A DNA stretch of 64,000 nucleotides from Gemmatimonadales bacterium (GCA_041390145.1 JAWKQM010000008.1:62001-126000), one strand, 5' to 3'; shown: positions 1 through 8,883, counted from the stretch's first letter. Notes: a model not told the origin generated them from the letters alone. Program-made: numbers and translations.

Positions 1-2
1 GC

Positions 3-1535
3 GAGACGGCGAACGACGCCTCCCAGCTCATTTCGGCGGTGGACCGGCTTTCGAAGGCGCTGCGCGAAAAGGTTGGAGAGTCGCTGGGCCGCATCCGGGG
101 CAGCGACCGACTGGAGCAGGTGACTACATCTTCGTTCGAAGCGCTTCGACTCTACACCGAGGCGACCGAGAAACACGCTCACGGGGATTCGGAGGGTGCC
201 ATCCCGCTCCTTCGCCAGGCGGTGGCGATCGACAGCACCTTCGCGATGGCGTGGCGGAAGCTGGCAGTGGTGTTGCCGCAGGCACTCCCGGGGAGCAACG
301 AGGAGTCGATGGAAGCGGCGAAACGGGCCTACCAGTACCGCGATCGGCTCCCTCCCGTCGAACGAGGTTTGACCGAGGCCTACTATCACGAAAAAGTGAC
401 GGGAGACCAGGAGAAGATCGAGGCGGCATACCGGGCGGTGCTGGCGGTCAACCCCGACGAGCCGACGGCGCTCAACAATCTCGGCCTGAAATTGAACGAG
501 GAAGGCCGGGCGCCAGAGGCCGAGGTGCTCCTCCGCCATCTGGTGGCCACCTCCGACATTCAGAGTGGACTGATCAATCTGATCCAATCGCTCTCGCAAC
601 AGGGGAAGAATGCAGCGGCCGACTCGGCACTGGCTGAGCTGCGCCGCCGCAACCCGACCTCACCCCGCGCGGACCAGATGGTTCGAGGGTCTGCGTATAT
701 CCGACGCGATTTCCGTGCGGCCGATTCACTCCTTCGGGACCCGGCGCGAATCCAGCCGACCGCGCCTGCGGACCGTATCAATGAGCAGTGGGAGCGGGTT
801 GGGGTCGCCACGGCGCTGGGACGGCTGGACGAAGCCAATCGTGTCGCGGCAGAGCTTGCCACGACCATGGCCTCCCTGGGTCAACAGGGGACCGTGCTGT
901 ACCTCGATCTGATGCCGGCGGTCCAGAGAGCGAACCTCCTCGGGGAGTGGAAGCAGCTGGTCGACCTCACCGATTCGGTCTATTCCCCCACGGCGATGAA
1001 CGCCCTTCCGGAGCCGCAGCGACCGTACATGGGGCTCGCCTACCCCTATGCGCTGGCGGGCCGGCCTGCCGACGTCAAGCGGCTCCGTGCTGACTGGACT
1101 CGCACCCGTCCGGCCGAACAGCGCTCAGCTGCGGATTCGATCTACTGGGATGCCCTCGTGGCCCGAAGCGAGGGTCGGTGGCGGGATGCCGCGATGGCAT
1201 TTGACGCACACCGAGTCAAGATCAGATGCCCCAATTGCGATCTCGTCGATGCCGCGCAGGTGTGGGAGCTCGCCGGTGAGCCCGATTCGGCGCTGGCCCG
1301 CTACGAGGCCTCCGTCACCCTGCCCGATGCCCGTGTGAGCGATTCGGAAGCCTCCTTCACGCTTGGCCCCACGTACCGGCACCTCGGAGAGATGTACGAA
1401 GCGAGGGACGACCGCGCCAAGGCGCTCAAGTACTATGGCGACTTCGTGGATCTCTGGCGGGACGCCGATGCCGTGCTCCAGCCGCAGGTGAAGGAAGTTC
1501 GCGAGCGGATGGCGGGGCTGGCGGGAGAGAAGTAA
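3..1535 (+). CDS. TPR-repeat protein, 5'-truncated (probable C-terminal part of a Ser/Thr kinase)
   Basis: The frame is open to the left edge, so the gene begins outside the window; the GTG at 39 is only the first internal start codon. About 510 residues are visible. They are helical, with TPR-like repeats at roughly residues 45-100, 125-200 and 400-490. The first visible stretch (AVDRLSKALREKVGESL, then LEQVTTSSFEALRLY) resembles the linker between a membrane anchor and the TPR region in large bacterial Ser/Thr kinases and transcription-regulator-like TPR proteins. A kinase domain is therefore inferred but not seen. The TPRs probably bind protein partners. A hairpin follows the stop. Confident about TPR, less about the kinase. 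Confidence 0.7.
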   Translation, partial: ETANDASQLISAVDRLSKALREKVGESLGRIRGSDRLEQVTTSSFEALRLYTEATEKHAHGDSEGAIPLLRQAVAIDSTFAMAWRKLAVVLPQALPGSNEESMEAAKRAYQYRDRLPPVERGLTEAYYHEKVTGDQEKIEAAYRAVLAVNPDEPTALNNLGLKLNEEGRAPEAEVLLRHLVATSDIQSGLINLIQSLSQQGKNAAADSALAELRRRNPTSPRADQMVRGSAYIRRDFRAADSLLRDPARIQPTAPADRINEQWERVGVATALGRLDEANRVAAELATTMASLGQQGTVLYLDLMPAVQRANLLGEWKQLVDLTDSVYSPTAMNALPEPQRPYMGLAYPYALAGRPADVKRLRADWTRTRPAEQRSAADSIYWDALVARSEGRWRDAAMAFDAHRVKIRCPNCDLVDAAQVWELAGEPDSALARYEASVTLPDARVSDSEASFTLGPTYRHLGEMYEARDDRAKALKYYGDFVDLWRDADAVLQPQVKEVRERMAGLAGEK

Positions 1536-1578
1536 GGGGCGGCCGGTCGGCAGCTGGGCCGGGGGGCAGAAGCACGAA

Positions 1579-1600
1579 CGGGCGCACCTCGGTGCGCCCG
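1579..1600. terminator. Hairpin between convergent genes
   Basis: A perfect 9-bp GC-rich stem (CGGGCGCAC / GTGCGCCCG) with a CTCG loop lies between the ends of two convergent genes. Neither side has a clear T-run, so it is a plausible but not canonical bidirectional terminator. Confidence 0.5.
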
Positions 1601-1635
1601 CTCTGACTTGCCGCCTCCCCGCCGCCCTTCCGAGC

Positions 1636-2196
1636 CTAGTTCTTGATTCCCATCAGGTCATCACGGAAGCCAGTGCCCGGCCCGGGGTTCGGACCGATCC
1701 ACGCCTTGAAGAGCGCGTCGGCGAAGTCCTTGCCCTTGATGGTCCCCTTCAGGACGCCGTTGACCTTGATCTCCGTTCCGGTCCCCGCGATGTACGTGAA
1801 GACGAACTGCTGTTCCTTCTTGATGTCTTCCATGTAGCCGCAGAGCGTCACGAACTCCGCCTTCAACTGCTCGGAGGCGTCGGGCGTGTTCTTCTCGAGC
1901 GCCTCATCCCACGCCTCGCACATCTTGTCCTTCCCGACGTCCCGCAGGAACTGCATGACCAGCTCCCGATTCGTGTCGTCCGCGAGGACCGCATCGGGAT
2001 TGTTGGACTTGGCCGGGAGGTAGAGGCCGGCGACGTAGACCTTGAAGATGGCCTTCTTCCGGAGGGCCACGCCGTTCAGCACCAGGGTCTGACCGGCGAC
2101 CTCGACGGTGCCGGGCAGGGTCACTTTGTTGTAGGTCGTGTCCGCCGGTGCGGCGGTCAGGCTGCCGGCCAGGGCCAGCAGGGTGAGACTGAGCAT
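1636..2196 (-). CDS. Exported chalcone-isomerase-fold protein
   Basis: The 186-residue product has an N-terminal signal peptide (MLSLTLLALAGSLTAAPA). The body matches the chalcone-isomerase-like family found in many bacteria: LNGVALRKKAIFKVYVAGLYLP, then a conserved helical part and KGTIKGKDFADALFKAWIG near the end. Bacterial members are periplasmic and of unknown function; no flavonoid pathway is implied. The ATG start has an excellent ribosome-binding site, GGAGG six bases upstream. It is transcribed divergently from cutC and stands alone. Confidence 0.8.
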   Translation of the reverse strand: MLSLTLLALAGSLTAAPADTTYNKVTLPGTVEVAGQTLVLNGVALRKKAIFKVYVAGLYLPAKSNNPDAVLADDTNRELVMQFLRDVGKDKMCEAWDEALEKNTPDASEQLKAEFVTLCGYMEDIKKEQQFVFTYIAGTGTEIKVNGVLKGTIKGKDFADALFKAWIGPNPGPGTGFRDDLMGIKN

Positions 2197-2330
2197 GGGT
2201 TTCCTCCAGTGGGTGAATCACGGGCCGGCGACCACGCCGCCGGCGACCCCTTGAAGATGCAGTGCGCGACGCGCGGAGGGAAGGGTGGCCGGGGGTGCCG
2301 ATCCGGGGTATGGGGAGCGATCTTGTCCTG

Positions 2331-2993
2331 ATGCCTCCGATCGTCCTCGAAGCCTGTGTCGAGACCCTGGCCGGCGCCCTCGCGGCTGAAGAGGGCGGGG
2401 CAGGACGCATCGAACTTTGCGCATCCCTGGAGGTGGGGGGATTGACGCCCTCCGTCGCCCTGGTCGAGGAATGCGTCCGTCGCCTCTCCATACCGGTGTT
2501 TGTGCTTGCGCGCCCGGTTCCGGGGCCGTTTGTCCTCTCCCGGAAGGAACTCGCGAGGCTGCTCGAGGATATCCGGCACGCCGCCGATCAGGGGGCTGCC
2601 GGGGTGGTGGCCGGTGCGCTTACCGCGGCGGGCACGGTCGACGAGCCCGCCCTCGAGGCCATCCTCGCCGCGGCAGGGCCGCTGTCCGTCACCTTCCACC
2701 GCGCATTCGACGCCGCCGCGGACCAGTTGTCGGCGGTGGAGGTCCTGGCCCGGTGCGGAGTGGGGCGTGTGCTGACGTCGGGGGGGGCCGCGATGGCGGC
2801 CCAGGGTGCGGGGAGGATCAAGGTGCTCGTCGAGCGGGCGGCAGGCCGGATCGGGATCCTGGCGGGCGGATCCATCCGGGCGCACAACGCCGGCGCGCTG
2901 GTGCGGGCCACGGGCGTGACCGAGATCCACAGCCGGACGCCGGAGGATCCGGTCGCGGTCCGCGCGCTGGTCGCCGCGGCGAACGGCGCCTAA
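2331..2993 (+). CDS. cutC: CutC family protein
   Basis: The 220-residue product aligns along its length with E. coli CutC: an early GAGRIELCASLEVGGLTPS segment, PVFVLARP, GPLSVTFHRAFD, GVGRVLTSGG and a late VTEIHSRTPED. The family is a TIM-barrel protein linked to copper homeostasis in E. coli, though its biochemical role is disputed. I chose the ATG at 2331 because family alignment begins there; the ATG at 2310 is an alternative and neither has a strong ribosome-binding site. The gene ends in a 4-base tail-to-tail overlap with the minus-strand oxidoreductase gene. Confidence 0.85.
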   Translation: MPPIVLEACVETLAGALAAEEGGAGRIELCASLEVGGLTPSVALVEECVRRLSIPVFVLARPVPGPFVLSRKELARLLEDIRHAADQGAAGVVAGALTAAGTVDEPALEAILAAAGPLSVTFHRAFDAAADQLSAVEVLARCGVGRVLTSGGAAMAAQGAGRIKVLVERAAGRIGILAGGSIRAHNAGALVRATGVTEIHSRTPEDPVAVRALVAAANGA

Positions 2994-4345
2994 CCCATCA
3001 CCGGGCGCGGCGTGCGCCACGCGCCGCGCGTGAAATCGGGGACGTCCACCGGCTTGCTCCCCTTCTGCACGGACGCGACGCTGAGGGGTCCGGGCGCACT
3101 CCAGGCGGCGGCGTCGTACACGTCCATGTCGGGGACGAGGCCCTCACGGAGGCACTGGACCATCCGGTAGTTCATGATGAAGTCCATCCCGCCGTGCCCG
3201 CCCAGCTTGCGGGCGAGCTCTCCCACCCGCGTCCAGAGCGGGTTTTCGTATTCCGCCTTGTAGCCATCCAGGCCGGTCCATGCATCGCCCTCGGGCTGGC
3301 CCTCGAGCATGATCCTGGCGGGATAGTCGGCGAAGATCCCACGCGTGCCGGAGATCAGGTTGATCCGGCTGTAGGGGCGGGGGCTGACCACGTCGTGCTG
3401 CAGCATGACGGTGCGTCCGAGGGCGGTCTTGATGAGCGAGGTGTTCATGTCGCCGGTGCGGTACCGTTCCCGCCGTTTCGGGTCGGTCGGGTCCAAATGC
3501 TCATCGCGATATTCCGTGAGCCCCGCCTCGAGGCTGCTCATCGAGACCAGATAGTCGAACCGGTCGCCCCGGTTGATGGCCATATAGTTGGCCACGGGCC
3601 CGAGGCCGTGTGTGGGATAGAGGTTGCCATCCAGCTGAAGGTGCGGGTACCGCCGCCAGAGCCCCTCCCCCTCGTCGCTCAGCAGCAGTTCGCGGAGATC
3701 GTGGATATACGCGCACTCCCCGTGCGTCAGGCGGCCGAGCTTGCCGGCCTTCACGAGGTTCAGCACCAGCATCTCGTTGTATCCGTAACAGCAGTTTTCC
3801 AGCATGATGCAATGCCGCCGGGTCTTCTCGGAGACGTTCACCAGCGTCCAGCAGTCGTCCAGCGTCGTGGCGGCGGGGACCTCCACCGCGGCGTGCTTCC
3901 CCTGTCGCATGGCCCCGACCGCCATCGGCACGTGCCAGTTCCAGGGCGTGGCGATGTAGACGATGTCGATGTTGTCACGGACCACGAGCTGTTCCCAGAT
4001 GCTGTCGCTGCCGTCGAAGATGGCCGGCGCCGTTGCCTGCCCAGCCTCCTTGACCATCTCGGCGCCGCGAGCGGCATGCGCCGGCACGAGATCGCAGAGC
4101 GCTGTGACCTGGACTCCGTCGATCGCGAGCAGGTCCCGCAGCAGGCTGCGTCCCCGCCCGCCGACGCCGATGAGGCCGACGCGGACCACATCGCGAGGCG
4201 CGAAGGGGACGCCGATCATCCGGTCTGCCTGGCCGGCGTCGCCTGCCAATGCGGTCCCGGGGAGGAGATTGACGGCCGCGGCGGCCGTCACGCCAGCGCC
4301 GAGGAAGTCCCGGCGGGAGACGCTGCGATCATCGGAGTCATGCAT
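2990..4345 (-). CDS. Tat-exported Gfo/Idh/MocA oxidoreductase, GH109-like glycosidase
   Basis: The 451-residue product begins with a twin-arginine signal (SRRDFLGAG, Arg11-Arg12), followed by a Rossmann nucleotide site (RVGLIGVGGRGRSLL) and the Gfo/Idh/MocA fold. The segment around residues 150-200, with IATPWNWHVPMAV, KHAAVEVPA and MLENCCYG, is typical of glycosidase family GH109, whose characterised members are NAD-dependent alpha-N-acetylgalactosaminidases. Tat export fits a protein folded around bound NAD. It is the last gene of an operon with a sugar kinase, nucleotidyltransferase and symporter, starting 20 bases after the kinase stop. Fold and export are secure; the exact substrate is inferred. 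Confidence 0.82.
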   Translation of the reverse strand: MHDSDDRSVSRRDFLGAGVTAAAAVNLLPGTALAGDAGQADRMIGVPFAPRDVVRVGLIGVGGRGRSLLRDLLAIDGVQVTALCDLVPAHAARGAEMVKEAGQATAPAIFDGSDSIWEQLVVRDNIDIVYIATPWNWHVPMAVGAMRQGKHAAVEVPAATTLDDCWTLVNVSEKTRRHCIMLENCCYGYNEMLVLNLVKAGKLGRLTHGECAYIHDLRELLLSDEGEGLWRRYPHLQLDGNLYPTHGLGPVANYMAINRGDRFDYLVSMSSLEAGLTEYRDEHLDPTDPKRRERYRTGDMNTSLIKTALGRTVMLQHDVVSPRPYSRINLISGTRGIFADYPARIMLEGQPEGDAWTGLDGYKAEYENPLWTRVGELARKLGGHGGMDFIMNYRMVQCLREGLVPDMDVYDAAAWSAPGPLSVASVQKGSKPVDVPDFTRGAWRTPRPVMG

Positions 4346-4365
4346 GGTTCACCCCACTCCTGTGG

Positions 4366-5649
4366 TCAGTCGATGCGCCGGGCGCCGGGCGCTGGCTCCG
4401 TCCGAAAGCACTCCGCCCTTCGGGCCGCGCCGGGGAAGGCGCGGCGGTATTCTCCGATCCAATCTCTCCCGAACCGATCGGCCGCGTCGGCGTCGACCAT
4501 GGCCCAGACGCTGCCGCCGAATCCCGCGCCGAACGCCGAGGCCGCGTGCGCCCCCAGGGCGCGGGCGCGGCGGGCCAGGTGTACGGTCTCCGGCACCTGG
4601 TTCTCCAACCCCTCCTCGGCACCGAGCTGCGAGCGATCGACGAGCTCCCCGAATCGGCGGAAGTCGCGAACTTCGAGCGCGCGCGACGCGTCCGGGATGA
4701 TCTCGGTACTCTCGGTCGTGAATTGGCGAAACCGCCCGGCGAGGAAGCCGGCCGGGAATCCCGGTTCATCTTCCTCCTGCCCAAGCAGGAGCTGGAGGAT
4801 CGCCTCGCGCGCTCCCGGCTCCGCGGCGGCGGCAGCGAGCGTGGCGGCAGCGGACCCCGACGCCTGACGCCAGCGGCCGAGGATAGTCCGAACGGCCAGC
4901 GACAGCCGGTTGTAGGCCTCGCGCTGCGGCCCAGATTTCCGTGAGCGGACGCCACTGACGGCAATGACGAGCGCCATTGCGTCGGGCCATGGGATGTCTT
5001 CCTCGAAGGTGACCGGGGCAAAGGAGTAGCGGCTGACACGCCCCGCCTTGCAGCAGAGAATTGCGGTGTGGTCCTGGCTCCCTCCAAACGTCCCGACTCC
5101 GCGGTCGCCCGCGAGCGGCCCGAAGTTCTGGCCGTTCTCGATGCAGCCAAGGTACTCCGCCAGCGCTTCCGGGGTGGAGAGATGCTCGCGCCAGGTTTCA
5201 CTGGAGGAGAGTTCGTTCACCTCGGCGAGCGCGAGAAAAGTTGCGACGATGAGCGCGCTGGAACTGCTCATCCCCGCAGCGGAGGGGAGGTTGCTGGCGA
5301 GTGCCAGATCGGCGCCCCGGCGCGCGCCGGGGAAGTTCTGCGCGATCCGCCGAGCCACCGTCATCGGAAAGCCGGCCCACCGTCCGGTGAGGGGCACCAG
5401 TTCGGGTTCGAGTCGGAAGGCCGCGCGTGCGCCGCTCGTGGAGTCGAGGAAGGTCACGGTGTCGTCGTCGCGGGGCACCATCCCGATGACGAGTCCGCGA
5501 TCGATGGCGCAGAGGAGGCTCCGGCCGCCGGCGTAGTCGGTGTGCTTGCCGAGCAGCTCCACTCGGCCGGGGACGTGCCAGAGCGCGGGCTCCCGCGCAC
5601 CCGCGTCGAGTGCGGCGCGGACCCGATCGCGGAGGTCGGTGCCCGTCAG
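4366..5649 (-). CDS. GHMP sugar kinase, galactokinase-like; probable CTG start
   Basis: All GHMP kinase motifs are present: GRVELLGKHTDY, the ATP loop NLPSAAGMSSSSAL, GGSQDHTA with the putative base Asp, and a C-terminal FGAGFGGSVWAM. It phosphorylates the anomeric position of a monosaccharide. The first standard start codon, GTG at 5562, would cut through the first sugar-binding motif. No ATG, GTG or TTG lies in frame upstream, but a CTG at 5649 does. It overlaps the stop of the nucleotidyltransferase gene (CTGA) and has GAGGTG five bases upstream. Starting there gives 427 residues. Galactokinases have Glu in GEHTDY where this protein has Lys35, so the sugar may not be galactose. Confidence 0.8.
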   Translation of the reverse strand: MTGTDLRDRVRAALDAGAREPALWHVPGRVELLGKHTDYAGGRSLLCAIDRGLVIGMVPRDDDTVTFLDSTSGARAAFRLEPELVPLTGRWAGFPMTVARRIAQNFPGARRGADLALASNLPSAAGMSSSSALIVATFLALAEVNELSSSETWREHLSTPEALAEYLGCIENGQNFGPLAGDRGVGTFGGSQDHTAILCCKAGRVSRYSFAPVTFEEDIPWPDAMALVIAVSGVRSRKSGPQREAYNRLSLAVRTILGRWRQASGSAAATLAAAAAEPGAREAILQLLLGQEEDEPGFPAGFLAGRFRQFTTESTEIIPDASRALEVRDFRRFGELVDRSQLGAEEGLENQVPETVHLARRARALGAHAASAFGAGFGGSVWAMVDADAADRFGRDWIGEYRRAFPGAARRAECFRTEPAPGARRID

Positions 5650-6455
5650 AGCCGCACCTCGGTGTCTTTGAGGCGATCCGCCACGGCGGCGATGTCGCCG
5701 CGATTCGAGAGGTCGAGGACGCCGGCTTGCACCGGGACGACGGCGAAGCGGGTGCCGAGGGTCTGCATGGCGTAGCGCACCGCATCCTGGATCTCGAGTT
5801 CGCCGCGGACCGAGGGGGTCACACGACGGCAGGCCTCGAAGATGTCCGGGCCGAAGACCCAGGCGTTCATGCTGACCCGGGCGGCGGGACCGAGGCGCGC
5901 GGCGGTGGCCGCATCGGGCTTTTCAACGATGTCGACGAGCTGACCCTCGGGTCCCTCGGCGAGGAGTGCGAAGTGGTTGACCCTGTCGGCGGGGATGTTG
6001 CTGCGCTCGACCAGCGTCTCACGTTCGAACCCCGCCAGCCCGGGCCCCTCGAGCGCGCGCAGCGCCGCCAGCACGTCGGCGGGGTAGTAGTTGTCCGCGT
6101 TGCACACCAGGAAGAGCTCGCCGCCGGCGAAGCGTTCCGCTGCGAGCACGGCATCGGCGGTGCCGCGGGGTTCGGCCTGCACGGCGAAGGAAAGGTTGAC
6201 ACGGTGGAGGCGGCCCGGTGCGCCGTAGTAGTCGCGGACGGAGTGGTGTTCGGGGCCGATCACGAGGCAGATCTCCGTGAAGCCGGCGTCTGCCAGCGCG
6301 GAGAGGAGAAAGTCGAGGAAGGGCCGACCGACGGGGATCATGCCCTTGATCCCCTGGTCGGCCGCGGCGCTCTGTTCGGGTTCGAGCGTGGCACCGGACA
6401 CGGCTTGCCGCATCCGGCGGCCGAGCCCGCGGGCCAGGATGACGGCGCGGTTCAC
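5646..6455 (-). CDS. Sugar-1-phosphate nucleotidyltransferase-like protein
   Basis: The 269-residue product has the nucleotidyltransferase (NTP_transferase) fold. The N-terminal nucleotide loop reads AVILARGLGRRMR, followed by GIKGMIPVGRPFLDFLLSAL, the metal-site region LFLVCNADNYYP, and VDIVEKPD. The usual LAAG or LAGG is LARG here. It probably converts the sugar 1-phosphate made by the neighbouring kinase to a nucleotide sugar. Start is GTG at 6455, overlapping the symporter stop as GTGA, so translation is probably coupled. Nucleotide and sugar specificity cannot be read from sequence. Confidence 0.8.
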   Translation of the reverse strand: MNRAVILARGLGRRMRQAVSGATLEPEQSAAADQGIKGMIPVGRPFLDFLLSALADAGFTEICLVIGPEHHSVRDYYGAPGRLHRVNLSFAVQAEPRGTADAVLAAERFAGGELFLVCNADNYYPADVLAALRALEGPGLAGFERETLVERSNIPADRVNHFALLAEGPEGQLVDIVEKPDAATAARLGPAARVSMNAWVFGPDIFEACRRVTPSVRGELEIQDAVRYAMQTLGTRFAVVPVQAGVLDLSNRGDIAAVADRLKDTEVRL

Positions 6456-8227
6456 TCCGCCTGGCCCGCCCCACCCCACATGGCGGGAAGCAGCCTGGCC
6501 AGCCACCACGACGCGAGACCAAAGACGGCCATGAAGATGAGCCCCTGCGGTGTTCGACCGTAGAGGAGGCTTCCGACGCCGAAGAGCGCCGAGTAGACCG
6601 CGGTACAGCCGAGCACCCAGCCGAGGAACGCCATCGGGAGGCTGTCCGGAGACGGGGGGACGCCCGCCTCCGCCTGCACGGAGCGCCAGCCGGGACCGGC
6701 CGGCCGGACGAGCCTGAAGAAACTGAGCAGCGTGCTCCGCTCTGTTGGCGCGGTGAGGAGCGTGACGGTGACCCAGACCACGGTCGTGATGCCGACGCTC
6801 AGGAGGAGCTGGGCGGTGGCGTCCATTGGGAAGCCATGCTTCTGTCCGTAGAGGAAGCCGGCCGCAAGGAGGAAGGAACTCACCATCGCGCTGACTTCGC
6901 TCCAGGCGTTGATCCGCCACCAGAACCACCGGAGCAGGTAGAGCAGGCCGGTGCCCGCCCCGATCGAGAGGAGGAGCTGGAAGCTCTGGCTGGCCGTCTC
7001 GAGCACGAAAGTGAGCCCTGCCGCCAGCAGCATGAGCACCGCGGTGACGATGCGGCCCATCATCACGTAGTGACGCTCGCTCGCGTCGGTCCGCATGAAG
7101 CGGCGGTAGAGATCGTGCACCAGGTAGGAGGTGCCCCAGTTCAGGTGCGTGGCGATGGTGGAGACGTAGGCGGCCAGCAGGCCGGCCACCATGATGCCCA
7201 GCCACCCGACCGGGAGGAACCGGAGCATGGCGGGGTAGGCCATGTCATGACCGATGAGCGCCGGGTCGACGTTCGGGAAGCTGACGGCGATGTCGCTGAG
7301 CTGGGGATACACCAGGAGCGAGGCGAGGGCGACGATGATCCACGGCCACGACCGCAGCGCGTAGTGGGCGACGTTGAAGAACAGCGTGCCGGCCATCGCG
7401 TCGCGCTCGGTGCGGGCCGCCAGCATGCGCTGCGCGATGTAGCTCCCGCCGCCCGGCTCGGCGCCGGGGTACCAGACGCTCCACCACTGCACCGTGATCG
7501 GGATGATCAGGACCGAGAGCGCGAGCTGCCAGTCGCCGAAGTCGGGGAGCAGCTGGAGGGTGCCGGGGTCGAGGCGGGTCATCAGCCCGCTGAGCCCGCC
7601 GACCTCCGGCTGCTGCAGGGCGAAGTAGGCGGCGGCAAAGGAACCGGCCATGGCGATGCCGAACTGGATCAGGTCGGTCACCAGCACACCCCAGAGGCCG
7701 GCGGTGGCGGCGAAGGCGATGTTGAGGCCGGCGCAGACCAGCAGCGTCTGCCACATCGGCCAGCCGAGAATCACGTTGGCAATCTTGACGGCGGCCAGGT
7801 TGACCGTGGCCATGATGACGCAGTTGAAGAAGAGGCCCAGGTAGATGGCGCGGAAGCCCCGCACCAGCTGGGCGGGACGTCCGGCGTAGCGAATCTCGTA
7901 GAACTCGAGATCGGTGAGCACGCCGGAGCGCCGCCAGAGCCGCGCATAGAAGAACACGGTGGCCATGCCGGTCAGCAGGAACGACCACCAGAGCCAGTTG
8001 TTGGCCACGCCGTGCTCGCGCACGAGGTTGGTCACCAGGTTCGGGGTGTCGGTACTGAACGTGGTGGCCACCATGGAAACGCCGATCAGCCACCAGGGCG
8101 CGGCGCGTCCGGAGGTGAAGAACTCGGCGGTGCTGGAGCCTGCCCGGCGGGCAAGCAGGACAGCAGGGAGGAAAGCGACCGCGAGCGAGAGGACGACGAT
8201 GACCCAGTCCAACGTCACCAACTGCAT
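6452..8227 (-). CDS. Sodium:solute symporter (SSS family)
   Basis: The 591-residue integral membrane protein has about 13-14 hydrophobic segments. Family marks are an early helix (TLDWVIVVLSLAVAF), the FFTSGRAAPWWLIGVSMVATTFSTDTP segment that helps form the sodium and substrate sites, and a conserved GLLAAYVSTIATHLNWG helix in the second half. It should import a sugar or related solute with sodium. It is the first gene of a four-gene operon; GGAG lies seven bases before the ATG. Its stop overlaps the nucleotidyltransferase start (GTGA). The cargo is probably the kinase's sugar, by context. Confidence 0.88.
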   Translation of the reverse strand: MQLVTLDWVIVVLSLAVAFLPAVLLARRAGSSTAEFFTSGRAAPWWLIGVSMVATTFSTDTPNLVTNLVREHGVANNWLWWSFLLTGMATVFFYARLWRRSGVLTDLEFYEIRYAGRPAQLVRGFRAIYLGLFFNCVIMATVNLAAVKIANVILGWPMWQTLLVCAGLNIAFAATAGLWGVLVTDLIQFGIAMAGSFAAAYFALQQPEVGGLSGLMTRLDPGTLQLLPDFGDWQLALSVLIIPITVQWWSVWYPGAEPGGGSYIAQRMLAARTERDAMAGTLFFNVAHYALRSWPWIIVALASLLVYPQLSDIAVSFPNVDPALIGHDMAYPAMLRFLPVGWLGIMVAGLLAAYVSTIATHLNWGTSYLVHDLYRRFMRTDASERHYVMMGRIVTAVLMLLAAGLTFVLETASQSFQLLLSIGAGTGLLYLLRWFWWRINAWSEVSAMVSSFLLAAGFLYGQKHGFPMDATAQLLLSVGITTVVWVTVTLLTAPTERSTLLSFFRLVRPAGPGWRSVQAEAGVPPSPDSLPMAFLGWVLGCTAVYSALFGVGSLLYGRTPQGLIFMAVFGLASWWLARLLPAMWGGAGQAE

Positions 8228-8269
8228 GCAGCGGCTCCGGTGTCGGGAGGGGGAGGTCCCTCAAGATAG

Positions 8270-8297
8270 AAGGCCCCGCACCGGGGTGCGAGGCCTT
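8270..8297 (-). terminator. Intrinsic terminator after efp
   Basis: An 11-bp stem with one mismatch (AAGGCC and CGCAC arms, CGGG loop) lies 28 bases past the EF-P stop. On the minus strand it is followed by a moderately T-rich tail. Confidence 0.55.
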
Positions 8298-8325
8298 TGG
8301 AGCGAGCGGCTCGGGGAGCTGACGC

Positions 8326-8883
8326 CTACTTGGCGCGCTCGAGATATTCGCCGGTGTTCGGGTTGACGCGGACCCGCTCGCCCTGGTTGACGAACTCGGG
8401 GACGTTGACCGTCACGCCGTTGCTCAACACCGCCGGCTTGCTGCTCGCGTTCTTGGTGGCCGTCTTCATGGCCGGCGCGGTTTCGACGACCTCGAGTTCG
8501 ATGGTGGTCGGCAGGTTGATGGCAATCGGCTTTCCACCGAGCCACTCGACCATGAACTTCATTTCCGGCTGGAGCCAGGGGGTCATGTCGCCGGTCACTT
8601 CCTGGTCCAGGGTGACCTGGTCGAAGGTGTCCTGATCCATGATGTGCGTGCCCTGTGCGTCCTGGTAGAGCACCTGCATTTCCTTGGTGTCGAGCCGGGC
8701 CTGGTCGACGAAGTCCGAGGCGTTCAGGCGGGTGTCAAAGGTGTTGCCGGAAATCAGGTTCCGAAACCGCACCTGGACGAACGCGCGGAGATTGCCGGGG
8801 GTGCGGTGCGTGAAGTCCATCACGCGGCACGGCTGCCCGTCGATCAGGATGACGTGGCCCTTGCGGACATCGGTTGCCTTCAT
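8326..8883 (-). CDS. efp: Elongation factor P
   Basis: The 185-residue product has the three EF-P beta-barrel domains: an N-terminal KOW-like domain (MKATDVRKGHVILIDGQP), the central domain with NLPTTIELEVVETAP, and a C-terminal OB domain ending NTGEYLER. It binds stalled ribosomes and helps form bonds between prolines. The tip loop reads HRTPGNLRAF: Asn31 occupies the position of the lysine or arginine that is modified in E. coli (Lys34) and many others. The ATG at 8883 matches the family start; a longer frame upstream has no family similarity. It is monocistronic, with a terminator downstream. Confidence 0.93.
   Translation of the reverse strand: MKATDVRKGHVILIDGQPCRVMDFTHRTPGNLRAFVQVRFRNLISGNTFDTRLNASDFVDQARLDTKEMQVLYQDAQGTHIMDQDTFDQVTLDQEVTGDMTPWLQPEMKFMVEWLGGKPIAINLPTTIELEVVETAPAMKTATKNASSKPAVLSNGVTVNVPEFVNQGERVRVNPNTGEYLERAK

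Noticed and set aside
2417..4867. 816-residue plus-strand frame crossing the cutC, GH109-like and kinase genes
   Set aside because: It overlaps three recognised genes in other frames and shows no family motif.
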